From the NCBI RefSeq assembly GCF_029227915.1, contig NC_079886.1:16344501-16408500 (forward strand): 64,000 nt of DNA. Reading direction: 5' to 3'. The DNA comes from Hydractinia symbiolongicarpus. Taxonomy: Eukaryota > Cnidaria > Hydrozoa > Anthoathecata > Hydractiniidae. Below the pieces are notes generated by a model. The model saw nothing but the letters and a program-made list of their open reading frames with translations, searched no databases and was not told the origin of the DNA. Both the position numbers and the translations under genes were made by a program. Position 1 is the first letter of the stretch, and each line of letters starts with the position of its first letter. Below are positions 13,501 through 29,080 of the stretch, piece by piece.

Positions 13501-14653
13501 ACAAACAATAGTAATATGCGTACCTTTTCGACCTTGATTAGCAAGGTGTGCCATCATTCCCATGCTTATCTTCCTTTGGCTTTCATCAAAGGCTGTCACA
13601 TGACCCGCTTCATGGTAAATGTGTTCCGGTAGACTGGCAAGTAATCTGTCCGATTCCGAATCCCCTCCTATGGGAAGTGAATATGCTTTCGGTCTTTTTT
13701 CGTATACGTCATCTACGCTTAATCTTTTCTTGTCTTGATCTGAGCTTCGTCTGGCGTAAACACCCATACTCTAAATAACATACAATCATCTCTGTCTTTA
13801 ACGGACTAGAAGTGACACTGTCAAATCCTTCTAAAAGATTCTCTAAATAACGAACTTTGCGACATTTAAAACGTTCGAAAATCTTACAGTTTAAAATAAA
13901 AATGTTTTTTGAATTGAGCAACTAAACTAAATCGACCATGGGTTATCTAGTTGATGGGCTAATGCTTTTGCAAACCCATTGCCTGTAGAATATAAGCTGG
14001 CAAATGAGATTCTTCACAAACCTCTAATTAGAGCGGACACAAAGTGATTTCACCAAAGGTTAAATGTAAATGTAGACTTAAATGTAACAACAATTGAACT
14101 AAGGAGCACCAAACGCAAATTGATAATGCACATTAATGGTAAAAGTAAAATTCGGAGAATGGTTGATAATGGTAGATCAAGGCGAGTACAAAATAGCGTC
14201 GCCGAGTTTAAATTTTTAACTCGCTATAACCACACACTAACACTTGCTGAAATATTTAGCAGTACCGAAGGACGAGGTAGGCTCGAGAATCGTGCTTTTT
14301 GTATAATCTTCATACTAGTTCTAACAACTGTTGCGCATGCACTATAGATCATGTGAACCAAAAGTGCACAATCTCTAAGTTATAAAAAGTTAGTTTCCAA
14401 CTCCCTACCCCTCCTCCTGAGCAGCCGTCCGGCTCATACATAAACGGTATTTGCGCCTTTACGGTACGATATGATACAGGTACTTGAAACGTATCCACAT
14501 CATCAAACAATGCTTGCTTTCGCCTTCTTTTAGTAACTTTCTTGTCATCTGGAAAAGCTCCTTTTTCCTGTCTTGCTTTTATATATTTCCACAATGTGTA
14601 TACCACGCCCGTTAGCAGAAGTGCGAGAATCAATCCAACCACGATCAAAACAA
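10505..14653 (-). CDS. Synaptotagmin-like membrane/two-C2-domain protein, gene A (first exon not found)
   Basis: The exons join in frame: 14409-14653 (membrane helix VLIVVGLILALLLTGVVYTL, basic edge), 13524-13770 (linker), 12209-12861 (linker plus C2A), 11928-12042 (start of C2B) and 10505-10830 (rest of C2B, TAG stop). Every joint has GT/AG and matching phase (0, 1, 0, 1). C2B ends in SWHALIDPDEL, matching the WHXL motif of synaptotagmins. Acidic calcium ligands of C2A (loop 1 RRDKSEINPF, loop 3 YNHGKLKKNE) and C2B (loop 1 KVSIAGLPSPY, loop 3 LNHHSMIGRD) are replaced, as in calcium-independent synaptotagmins. This suggests a tethering or constitutive trafficking role (inference). The membrane exon begins in phase 1, so a short upstream exon with the start codon is missing. 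About 530 residues are accounted for. Confidence 0.88.
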
Positions 14654-17600
14654 CTAAAATTATTTTTTGATAAAATTAAAAAAATCAACTTTGTCTCTAG
14701 GATCAATTTTCGCTTTTTTCATATTAGGGACATCCCCAATATATATAAAAACGAAAAGGGGTACTGGGTAAAAGTTTTTTAAACTATATATATTTTTCCC
14801 CGCACAAAAAACAATAAGAAAATTCGACAGGGATGCCTGATAGTGGGAAGAAGAGAATCAGGAGAATAGGGTATGTAAAGTTGTCTGTTGAATAGAGGGT
14901 TTTTGCAACGACGGCCTTGTTGTAATTTACTCGGTAAGAATTTGAAAATCAATTTAGTGCCAGTTTTCGCTAAATAGGTTCCGTTTCACTAATCGTGTCA
15001 TTTATTTTCAATCAGGAAATTTAAAATAGTACTAGAAGATATTGAGTTGAAATGCTTCAATAGGTGGCCGGTGTTATTTACATCAAACGTCGTCATAAAA
15101 TCATGACATGTGTGTTTTAGGCAAATTTTTTATTTCTGAATGATGACATAAATGTGCTGACATCTGCAAATCGTTATTGCTACCATTTAGTTAAAATTAT
15201 TTCGTGCTACAATGACTAATGGCGCCAGGTTTTCTTGCGTCTAAGCAACCATATCAAACATTTTATGTGGCAATAACTCTTTTTAATAAAATTTTAAAGG
15301 AAGATTATAATTACGATCGGGAGTTTTTTATGAATTGGGTGACTGAGCGTTATTTCCAATCAACGAGCTACACTTAGTATTAATTTCAAGAAAGCATCAA
15401 GGCTAAACATTTTCTGGCTAAGAACAATACTGAGGGACAGAGTTGTTTTTTTTGAACTTTAATTCAAGCCTTTTGTTATGGTAACAATTCGTATTCCTAT
15501 AAAAAAAAGTCATGCTAAAATTGAATCAAAATCTAAAAGTCATTAAAATATGTATTAAAATGAAAGTTTGAATGACCTGAAGTTTGGTGCTTTTATTTAA
15601 AAGTCTGTACAACAATTTATTTATCAAACAGTTTCTTTTTTAGTTTACACTGGATGTTTAGTTTTGAGTCTAACCCAGACTTATACATGTTTTCCAGCAA
15701 GAGTCGTGATAATTTATACATTTACTTCTTTACTTTATGATATGTCACGAGTTAGCTGTCGAAAGTAGCTACCTAATATCAGCTTTATGTTTCTTAACAT
15801 TTTGTTTCTTATAGAAAACGTCTAAGCCCCGAAACAATGAGAACGTTTTAAGAATAGAGCCTCAACTCAAAGACAACACCACGGGTCAGTAAAATCTTGA
15901 AATAACCATAATACAATACGGTCAAACTTACCAGATAAAGTATTCATGACAGCATAAATTTGTTACTAGCATTTTTAGTGAGTTCGACCATGACTTGAAA
16001 AGAAAAAGAAAATATCGTTCATATATATACGTATAAATATTTTCTTCTATGTCAAGTGTATATAGCAGCTCACTTAATAAACATTCGTTTCAAAAACATA
16101 CCATTGTCTAATTACATAATTGTTGGGTTTCGTATCTTTCAAAAATTAAAAATATTCACCTACATTGTTAGCTAACAATTTTTTTTACCGCTGGCAATTT
16201 ACAGCGCTCCATCGCATGTACTCCAGCTGAACTTTCACTTTCTACTTTAAACATGGTACATTACAATTAACAAGACGTCGGAGAGCGGTTGCAATTTCAT
16301 ATTAGGGTCGTTAGTAAATCTTGAATTAAGATCATTATGGAATTAATCTCCTGACACTACTTTCACGAGGAAGTGGTTTTGATACATTACTTTTAGCAAA
16401 AAATATTCGTGGATTTTTCGTTTTATTTCCGACACATCAGTTCATTCTAAAGAAACCATGGAAATTTCTGAAGAGTTGTTCGTATTAATAGGGTTAAACA
16501 ATTCCACAGAGTTAAAGGTGTCGGTTTAAATATAAATATATTTCTTTTAGCACTTGTGTTTTTCAAAACCTCCTTGTTTTTGAAACAGGGATTTCTGACG
16601 TTGAAGGTGTCATACATAAAATTCGCCCCCCCCCCCCAAGTTTAGATTTGACCCTCCTTCCTTATTTTAGCTTGTCGGCAAGCTGGTGGATATAAAATTA
16701 TTTTCATCACACCTGTGAATGATCTTCTTTCATTATTAAGTACACGTTTATATACAAGCGAAGATATTTCATTTCACATTTTTCGCAACAAAATGACACA
16801 AGAAAAGAAACATTTGTTGGTGAAGCTGGTATTTTGCGAGACTGTGTATAACCAAGGGAGGTATTCCAGATGCTCATCTCCCCTCATCCATAAATACGTA
16901 GTTGACCTTCCCTCTTTACTAACTCTGCACGTCTCTTATATACGAACCCTTACAAGGGCTTAACGTTTAACGCCTTGTCCTTAACGCGTAAGCCCCTGAA
17001 TTAGATAACGTCTTTTTCATCAACTTTAGGTCATCATTATAAACCGCTTGCTCTGAAAAAATTAATTAATAATGTTCTAGGAAGACTTCACGGACGCAAT
17101 GGTTAAAAAAGATTTTTTAAATGATAACGGACAAAAAAAATAATTTCGTAATAACCCTGTCCGCGTCTGAAAGCCTTTTACGTCTCTTGCTTTCTACTTT
17201 CGAGCTCCATTTAATAACTAAACTTTAGGATTTAATCTGACAATTTAATTAATATAAAATTTATATTATACACGCTTGTTTGTTATAGGAAGTTTTATAA
17301 AAAGACGGCCTTCAGGCTAAAAATTTTTTTTTTCAAAACTAAGAACAACCCAAATCGGAATTTTGCTGCAAAAACAAACAAGAATGTCAATTTTCTTGCA
17401 ATCCTCCCGCTTACTGTTTTCACTTGTGATCGTCTGAAAACAACATGCGTATTGAACACAGTTCTACCGTTTTTAATATATAAATATAAATTTGGGAGTA
17501 ACTTGAGAACAAAAATGCAATAAAACAAACGCGGCTGAATTCTAAAGTCGTGTTCTTATTTTTGAAAATAAAATAAAACAAACCAGGTTGAAAAAGAATT

Positions 17601-17848
17601 TAAAAAAAAAGGACAGCCAGCCTCACATTTTACAACTTTAAAAAAACTTACAGTTATATTTTTTCTGCGCGCATATACAAATCAAATTTTGTTTGTTGGA
17701 TGATTTCCGATTATCTAAGCTCCAAAATGTTTTTTATGTGCACAAACAGTTATCAGCACGAATATAAATAATTACTTGAGTTGTATAACTTATCAGAAAA
17801 TAATACAAACAGTTTATACTTTTTATTTCTTCTAATTACTCTTCTTAT
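14654..17848. other. Intergenic/5' region of gene A; no gene recognised
   Basis: The first exon of gene A should lie here, but no candidate with a start codon and a phase-1 donor was convincing. The stretch is AT-rich. It has a run of about 10 C at 16626-16636 and several homopolymer tracts. Confidence 0.4.
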
Positions 17849-17854
17849 TTATTG
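17849..17854 (-). terminator. Candidate poly(A) signal for SELENOO
   Basis: AATAAA on the minus strand, about 450 bases past the SECIS element. It is the first such hexamer I noticed beyond the SECIS. A second AATAAA lies at 17823-17828. The assignment is positional only. Confidence 0.35.
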
Positions 17855-18300
17855 CTAAACTGAATTGATGAGAATTTAGATCATCCGTACTGTTACACAA
17901 AGTTCTGAAGCACCGGCAAGGAGCGTCTCTGGTACTCCTTCTGTGAAGTTAGATCGTAGATGTTGCCGTCTTTTCTTGAATAAACAAAAAAAAATGTTCA
18001 TGAATGAGCGAGTTCGAAATTTAGATGAATGTCAAATCTCAATTAGTGCAAACCACAGACCGCAAAACTGGCATACAACATTTAATTTTTTGTTTTTTTT
18101 GTCTTGTTTTTTACTATTTGTCAAAGTTTAGTTTTCACTCTCCAACCAAAGAAAAGTTAAGAAAGCAATGTAAGTAAGCAAAAATCTTCAACTTATTTAG
18201 GCAGGTACAAGTGTACAGGTAAAAGAAAAATAGAAAAACATTGTTATGTTACTTCATCAAATTTACATGATATTCACATGATAAAATACACGCTTACGCG

Positions 18301-18362
18301 ATACATCAAGTCAATATTTTTATACTTTGATAAGTTAAACATTGACCTTCATATGTGATCAC
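18301..18362 (-). promoter_or_regulatory. SELENOO: Predicted SECIS element of the selenoprotein O 3' UTR
   Basis: On the minus strand an AUGA (18352-18349) is followed 12 bases later by AA in an apical loop, and a UGAU (18308-18305) closes the structure. UGAA opposite UGAU gives the U.U, G.A, A.G non-Watson-Crick quartet that defines SECIS elements. Helix II is GGUCAAUGUUU paired with AAAUAUUGACU (11 pairs, two G.U). The apical loop starts AA and contains an ACUU/AAGU mini-stem, as in type II elements. The lower helix is weak. Distance to the Sec codon is about 3.7 kb as sequenced, but about 330 bases once the inserted transposon is removed, a normal spacing. Seen in sequence; function inferred. 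Confidence 0.82.
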
Positions 18363-18605
18363 CAAAAAAAAATTCACCATATTGGAATTTGTATAACATG
18401 ATCACGTTCACGGGAGCATTGTATGTAAGAAACCTCAGTACAGCAGGCTACAGGCTTGTTACTTGAAATACGGCTTTCAAAGAAGGTTTGAATCCAGTTT
18501 TGTATTCACACAACTGTTAAAGTGTTTTAAAGTAATTCTTATAACAGGCAAACAAGGATACAAAAACATTCCACGGGCAAACGACTTTGGCATTTGGTAC
18601 CTTAA

Positions 18606-18715
18606 GGGAAGAAATTTTCGCGGGAATTTAATTTCGCGGTTGATCAAAACGATTTTTTTCGCGGAATTTAATTTCGCGGTCGAGAAAAAAATATAATTTT
18701 CGCGGTCGAGAAAAA
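18606..18715. repeat. Left subterminal TTTCGCGG array
   Basis: Five or so copies of TTTCGCGG, most in the context AATTTCGCGGTCGA, all in the same orientation, within 110 bases of the left end. In this superfamily, repeated subterminal motifs are often transposase-binding sites; that role is inferred here. Confidence 0.75.
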
Positions 18716-18736
18716 ATAGTCTTTCTAAATTGTTAA

Positions 18737-20514
18737 TTACTCGTTACATTCATCATCGATAATGAAGTCAAATGCGTTTCTATCAAAGTCTTCTTCGAAC
18801 CCCCATTCTGCATCATCATCATTGTCGTCGTCATCTTCATCATTTTCTACGATTTCGTTTACGTATCCTTCCCGTATCTCGTCCGATACTTCGATGAAGC
18901 TGGGCTGGTTAGCAATCTCATCCGGTGACATAGCCAACGGCGCTATCTCATTAAACGGGTCGACGCTTGGTAGATTCAACTTTCCTTTCTTTATCGCATC
19001 ATAAATTCCAGCAATTTTCCAACCTTTAACAATAACATCAACACCAGCTACTGAGGCGATGTGATTGTAGTAGTCCACAATCCAACTTGCATGTAATGGT
19101 TTCATAGTCGTTAGTTTGAACTCAATGTTGATGTTTTCCACTTTTACTCCAGCATCAAGGGCGTTCTGAACCTGTTGTGTGTACCAATCAGAAAACTTGC
19201 TTTTCATGAATTTCTTGCAATGGCCGTTTACTGTTAAATCCAGCGGCTGGAATAGATGGGTCATATTGTTGGGTACCATGATGAAAAATATGTTATTTCG
19301 TGTTAAGTGAGACGTGACTTCGTCGGTGATTTGGCCACGAAACACATCGAATACCAAGAGAGCTGCTTGGTCTGGCTTTCCCAGTGCTTCTCGCTGAGCC
19401 TTGACATATGGTAGAATAACCTCATCGATAACTTTTATTGATTCTGCTGTATTACTGAAGTGTTTTGGGTTAACACTCAAGCTAAATGAATCAGGGAATT
19501 TGAATCTTGGGAGACTTTGGGTAGTCTTTCCGCCGTAAATAAGTTGGATTGGTAGGAAGCTTCCATCCAATGTGACCACAAAGGTAGCTGTTATGCAACG
19601 TTTATCAGATGAGCCTGCGATTCCGATAGACTTTGTGCCTTTTTTGGCCAATGTATGGTTGCCGCTTGGTACGTACTTGAGTGGAGTTTGGTCCAAATTC
19701 ATTACGAGACTGTCTGGAATGTTATGTTCTTCGACAAGGGATACGATATCATGCAAATAGAGTAGTTGTGCTTCTTTTTTCGCTCCTTCGGGTATTTCGA
19801 CCTTTCCTGTTGTTTTCATGCGTTTTACAAACCCCATTCTTTGAAATAAGCTCTTAGCCCAAGATGACGAATCGAGATCGATGTGTGCTAAATTTAACTG
19901 TGGGTTTCGTGCAATTAGAGCTTTGGCAACTGATACCGCAATGGCAGACGTAATTATCCCCCCTCTGTTTCGCACCGCCAGTAGAAATTTTTGGACCATT
20001 TGGTCCAAAGTTCCTAGTAAAAGTGGTCGACCTCTTCTGAGAACTGCCAACTCACGTCCGACAGAACGCTTCTCCTTACTCGCCTTTTTTACCTCGTCTT
20101 GATACAGTTTACACCACCCTCTAACAGTACTTTCGTTCAATGGTTGGCTTCTTGATGAAAATTTCCTCGTAGCAGCAGCGGGGCCGTGGATTGCAGCATA
20201 TTTGCCGATATTAAATCTGTCTTCGTTTGACCATTTTTGGTAGGACTTTCTGTTGGTCTTTCGAGGAGTAGATGCGGCTTGGGCAGCAGCTTGGAAATCT
20301 AACGGTCCTAAACCTGATTCTCTCTGCAAGTTACGCGACGATTCTGAAAAATTAAAGGGATATCTGGGTATTACATTTGTATCAAATAAATATCAACTGC
20401 TTTAGAATTTTAATAATTCTAACAAGGCTTTAAACTCGGAAGATTTTTGCTTAAAAAGTAAGTATTACAATATGAAAGTTAATAATAAAAAGTAGTGTTA
20501 CCTGAACTTGACAT
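18737..20514 (-). CDS. DDE transposase, pogo/Tigger/jerky type, spliced
   Basis: A cut-and-paste transposase. Exon 1 (20502-20514) encodes Met-Ser-Ser-Ser plus one base, with donor G/GTAACA. Exon 2 (18737-20343) follows TTTTTCAG in the matching phase and runs to TAA, giving 539 residues. The ATG in exon 1 is preferred over the TTG at the start of the long exon frame. An N-terminal helix-turn-helix region (about residues 35-90) precedes the catalytic core. Catalytic Asp are visible in NLDQTPL (about D222), VFDVFRG (about D337) and FQPLDLT (about D373). The last two are separated by 35 residues, as in the pogo lineage. The C-terminus is a long acidic tail rich in Asp and Glu. No frameshift or stop was seen, so it may be active. 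It is transcribed in the same direction as SELENOO. Confidence 0.9.
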
Positions 20515-21019
20515 TTTTCTTTCGTCTTGTTTTGTCTTTTTCACATGAACGCGTTTGTTTACATGTGTCAGTTTATCACCCAAACTCAAGAACACGAGTG
20601 AAAGATATTTTGATCGATGAACAATACAAATATACAAAATTTGTGGTTTAATAGACCATTTCTATATATCCAAAACGAGACGAATTTCTATTAAAAACTT
20701 TCAATGGTTTTTTTTTGTTTCGGGAGAGCAAATAAATGAACATTCGAAAAGAAAAATTTTCCAGACAACAATTTTCCCGCGTGTTTATCCTATTGTTTGA
20801 GGGGGAAACCCTTCGATGAGAGCAAATAAATGAACATTCGAAAAGAAAAATTTTCCAGACAACAATTTTCTCGCGTGTTTATCCTATTGTTTGAGGGGGA
20901 AACCCCTTACTCGCTGAAGTAAAGGAGACTGAAGTAAAAGAGAGTCAAACAATGAGGACAAACTTATTGAGACAAGAAGGAAACAAGAAAGTACAGAAGA
21001 AAGTTACTGTCACTGTAAG
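20515..21019. promoter_or_regulatory. Divergent promoter region of the transposon
   Basis: The space between the divergent transposase and HIRAN genes. It must hold both promoters. It contains an 88-bp direct duplication (next entry) and no coding sequence I can recognise. Confidence 0.5.
20724..20905. repeat. 88-bp direct duplication with 94-bp period
   Basis: Copy 1 is 20724-20811 and copy 2 is 20818-20905. They start GAGAGCAAATAAATGAAC and end GAGGGGGAAACCC. One difference was noticed (TTTTCCCGCG versus TTTTCTCGCG). It lies upstream of the HIRAN gene in the shared promoter. Confidence 0.9.
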
Positions 21020-21643
21020 ATGGCGTACAGTAAAGTTTTCGAATTTTCAGCAGCAGTAAGAGGATACCATTATTATAAAAGCTTTTGGAATCCTCAGAGA
21101 GAACAATTTCTAGAATGTCATCACGAGTTTGGAAATCCCTTTGATCGTTTCGCGATCAAGGTTTGCGAAATAGGAGATACAAATGCAGTTGGTCATCTTC
21201 CACGAGAGATCTCGCGTGTTACAAAATTTTTCATGGATAGAGGAGCAATCGTTAATGCCAAGCTTACAAGTGAACATTATAGACGCTCTCCCATCGTTCA
21301 AGGCGGTATGGAGATTCCATGTAAAATCACAGTGAAAATTGCTGGTATTTGTATTAACCTTCTGTTGATGGAAAAATATAAACAACTTATAGAGGAATTG
21401 TACATTGAACCCAAGAATGAGGAAAATCTGGGATCCTTTTTACAACCTAATAATGTGACCGAGGAAAGCATCAATTTACCTTCCACTTCATCCCAATCGA
21501 AGAAGAGCAAGTCCAAAGATGAAGCGAGCAATCAGAAAGATATCCGAAGTTTTTTTAGCAAGACCATTAGCATTAAAACAACTACTAAAAGGCGAGATGG
21601 CAAGAAGAAAACGGAAAAGATTATCACGATTGACTCTGATTGA
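21020..21643 (+). CDS. HIRAN-domain protein with PIP box, transposon passenger gene
   Basis: 207 residues, intronless. Residues about 5-107 match the HIRAN domain: VRGYHYYK, then NPFDRFAIKV, VGHLPREISR and GGMEIPCK. HIRAN domains bind free 3' DNA ends, as in the fork-remodelling helicase HLTF (family knowledge). The low-complexity Ser/Lys-rich tail holds QKDIRSFF at residues 172-179, an exact PCNA-interacting-protein box (Q-x-x-I-x-x-F-F). The protein ends IITIDSD, a hydrophobic core followed by acidic residues, like a SUMO-interaction motif. AATAAA follows at 21764-21769. It is divergent from the transposase and inside the inverted ends, so it moves with the element. A role in steering insertion or repair at replication forks is inference. 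It has no helicase or nuclease domain. Confidence 0.85.
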   Translation: MAYSKVFEFSAAVRGYHYYKSFWNPQREQFLECHHEFGNPFDRFAIKVCEIGDTNAVGHLPREISRVTKFFMDRGAIVNAKLTSEHYRRSPIVQGGMEIPCKITVKIAGICINLLLMEKYKQLIEELYIEPKNEENLGSFLQPNNVTEESINLPSTSSQSKKSKSKDEASNQKDIRSFFSKTISIKTTTKRRDGKKKTEKIITIDSD

Positions 21644-21654
21644 TTAATGAAAGT

Positions 21655-21660
21655 TTTATT
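21655..21660 (-). terminator. AATAAA on the SELENOO strand inside the transposon
   Basis: A minus-strand AATAAA about 290 bases inside the right end of the transposon. It would be met by a SELENOO transcript before the SECIS. Whether it is used cannot be told from sequence. Confidence 0.4.
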
Positions 21661-21775
21661 GATTATTGTAATTCTTAGAGCATCTCTTATGTTAGAAAAG
21701 ATACTTTTATGTATATGCCATTTCTCCATTCTCAGTTTTCACTGAATTTATAATTCCAATGCAAATAAAATCAAA

Positions 21776-21948
21776 AATTTTCGCGAGAATTTAATTTCGC
21801 GGTCAACAAATTTCGAAAAATTTCGCGGGAATTTAATTTCGCGGTCGGTGAATTTTTAAAATTTTCGCGGGAAGAAAATTTCGCGGTTTTTTCCAAAAAC
21901 CGCGAAAACCGCGAAATTTTCTTCCCGCGAAAATTTCTTCCCTTAAGG
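21776..21948. repeat. Right subterminal TTTCGCGG array and terminal hairpin
   Basis: Several TTTCGCGG or TTTCGCGA copies, again many as AATTTCGCGGTC, followed by a palindrome at about 21862-21935. Its arms run TTTTCGCGGGAAGAAAATTT-CGCGG and return. This hairpin makes the right end longer and more structured than the left. Confidence 0.75.
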
Positions 21949-22027
21949 TATTTTTCTTTTTGAATCAGGCTAAAACAGCACTCTCTTTATGGGCTATAAC
22001 AACAAGCTAGCCTGCACACTGAGGTTT

Positions 22028-27926
<5,899 letters not shown>

Positions 27927-29080
27927 GGAGCGGTTTGTTTTATGCCTTCAAATTAACTAGTATGTTCTGAAAAAAAAGCGTTAAAATAATAGAACAGAAT
28001 GTAGGCCGGAAGTAAAGATATTTCCACTAGGACTAATTTGTTGACACTGTGTGATTTCACATAATGGATAATACTTGAAAAAGATATAAAATGTGATACG
28101 TAACAAAAATATTTCAGCTTGGCAAAATCTGCACCCGTGAAACTTAAATTTTCTACATTTCTATCTACCATTAAAAATAAATAATATCGTATTGACAAAG
28201 TTGTACACTCGAAATTATGATTCAGAAATTCTAAAAATTGCATGTTTTTGAACAGAAATAATTGCATTTATTGGATGCGTCTAATAAAGTGTTAAAGGTT
28301 TTATCGACATTGAAGAAAGATACGAAGAAATATAAAAACAAACTAACTCAACGATACAAGATATTTTGTTATCAATGATGGAGACAGAATTACATCATGA
28401 TATTATTTCCAGGTTTGAAAATATGTGTGATGTAGGGCTAACGTTTTATTTTTTTTTTTTTAAATAAGAATACGTGGCGAAGTTCCTGGGATCAAGTCAG
28501 CTTAGTTTAAAAGTAAGTCAAAAAGGCGTATTCCTCGGCTTCAGACAGCATCTTGAAATAAAAAATTCTCCAGTTTTTCTAAGCCTTGGTCTAAAAATAT
28601 GTGCTGATATAATCGTGCAAACGAGATCCACACCGAAATGCAAACTGTAAGAGAACTGATAACACGGGAAAAATCATACTGACAATTGATTCAAGCACAA
28701 ATGACAACTCTGCTGGATGCCACAGAACAAAATTTAAAACGAATTTATAAAACTAAAATTTTCCTAAGTTTTTTAGATCTTGTACTTAATTTCCTGATTC
28801 AAATTTATTAACACCTACACCGTAGAAGAATACTTGTAAGAAATTCAAGTGTTTAACAGTTGGTGTAGCGGTACATTCTCTCAACTTTCAATGATCGATA
28901 CAAGAATAAGAATAAGAAGGAAAGTTTTATATATAAAAAAACATTCTACGCTAATTCACAAATAGAAAAAAATTTATCGGCAAAAAATAAACTAATTTAA
29001 AATTTCTTATTTCACTAGCAGTATTATATACATATATTGAACACTTTGTGAAAGTATTAATCAGCCTGATTTGTAAATAA
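27927..29080. other. Intergenic space between SELENOO start and VPS50 stop
   Basis: About 1.15 kb between two genes in the same orientation. It should contain the VPS50 3' UTR (a minus-strand AATAAA is at 28804-28809) and the SELENOO promoter. No further exon was seen. Confidence 0.5.

Larger units (their letters stand above)
18600..21948. mobile_element. Pogo/Tigger-like (Tc1/mariner superfamily) DNA transposon with HIRAN passenger gene
   Basis: The element is 3349 bp. Both ends are CCTTAAGGGAAG..., identical in inverted orientation over about 27 bases (18600-18626 and 21922-21948), and are flanked by TA on each side (18598-18599, 21949-21950), the target duplication of this superfamily. 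Inside are a spliced DDE transposase on the minus strand and a divergent HIRAN-domain gene on the plus strand. Direct TTTCGCGG arrays sit just inside both ends. Both genes are open and the ends match well, so the insertion looks young and may be autonomous. It sits in the SELENOO 3' UTR. Confidence 0.92.

Noticed and set aside
16190-16255. Minus-strand Met frame as first exon of synaptotagmin-like gene A
   Set aside because: The possible donor (GCG/GTAAAA) leaves phase 0, but the membrane exon needs phase 1.
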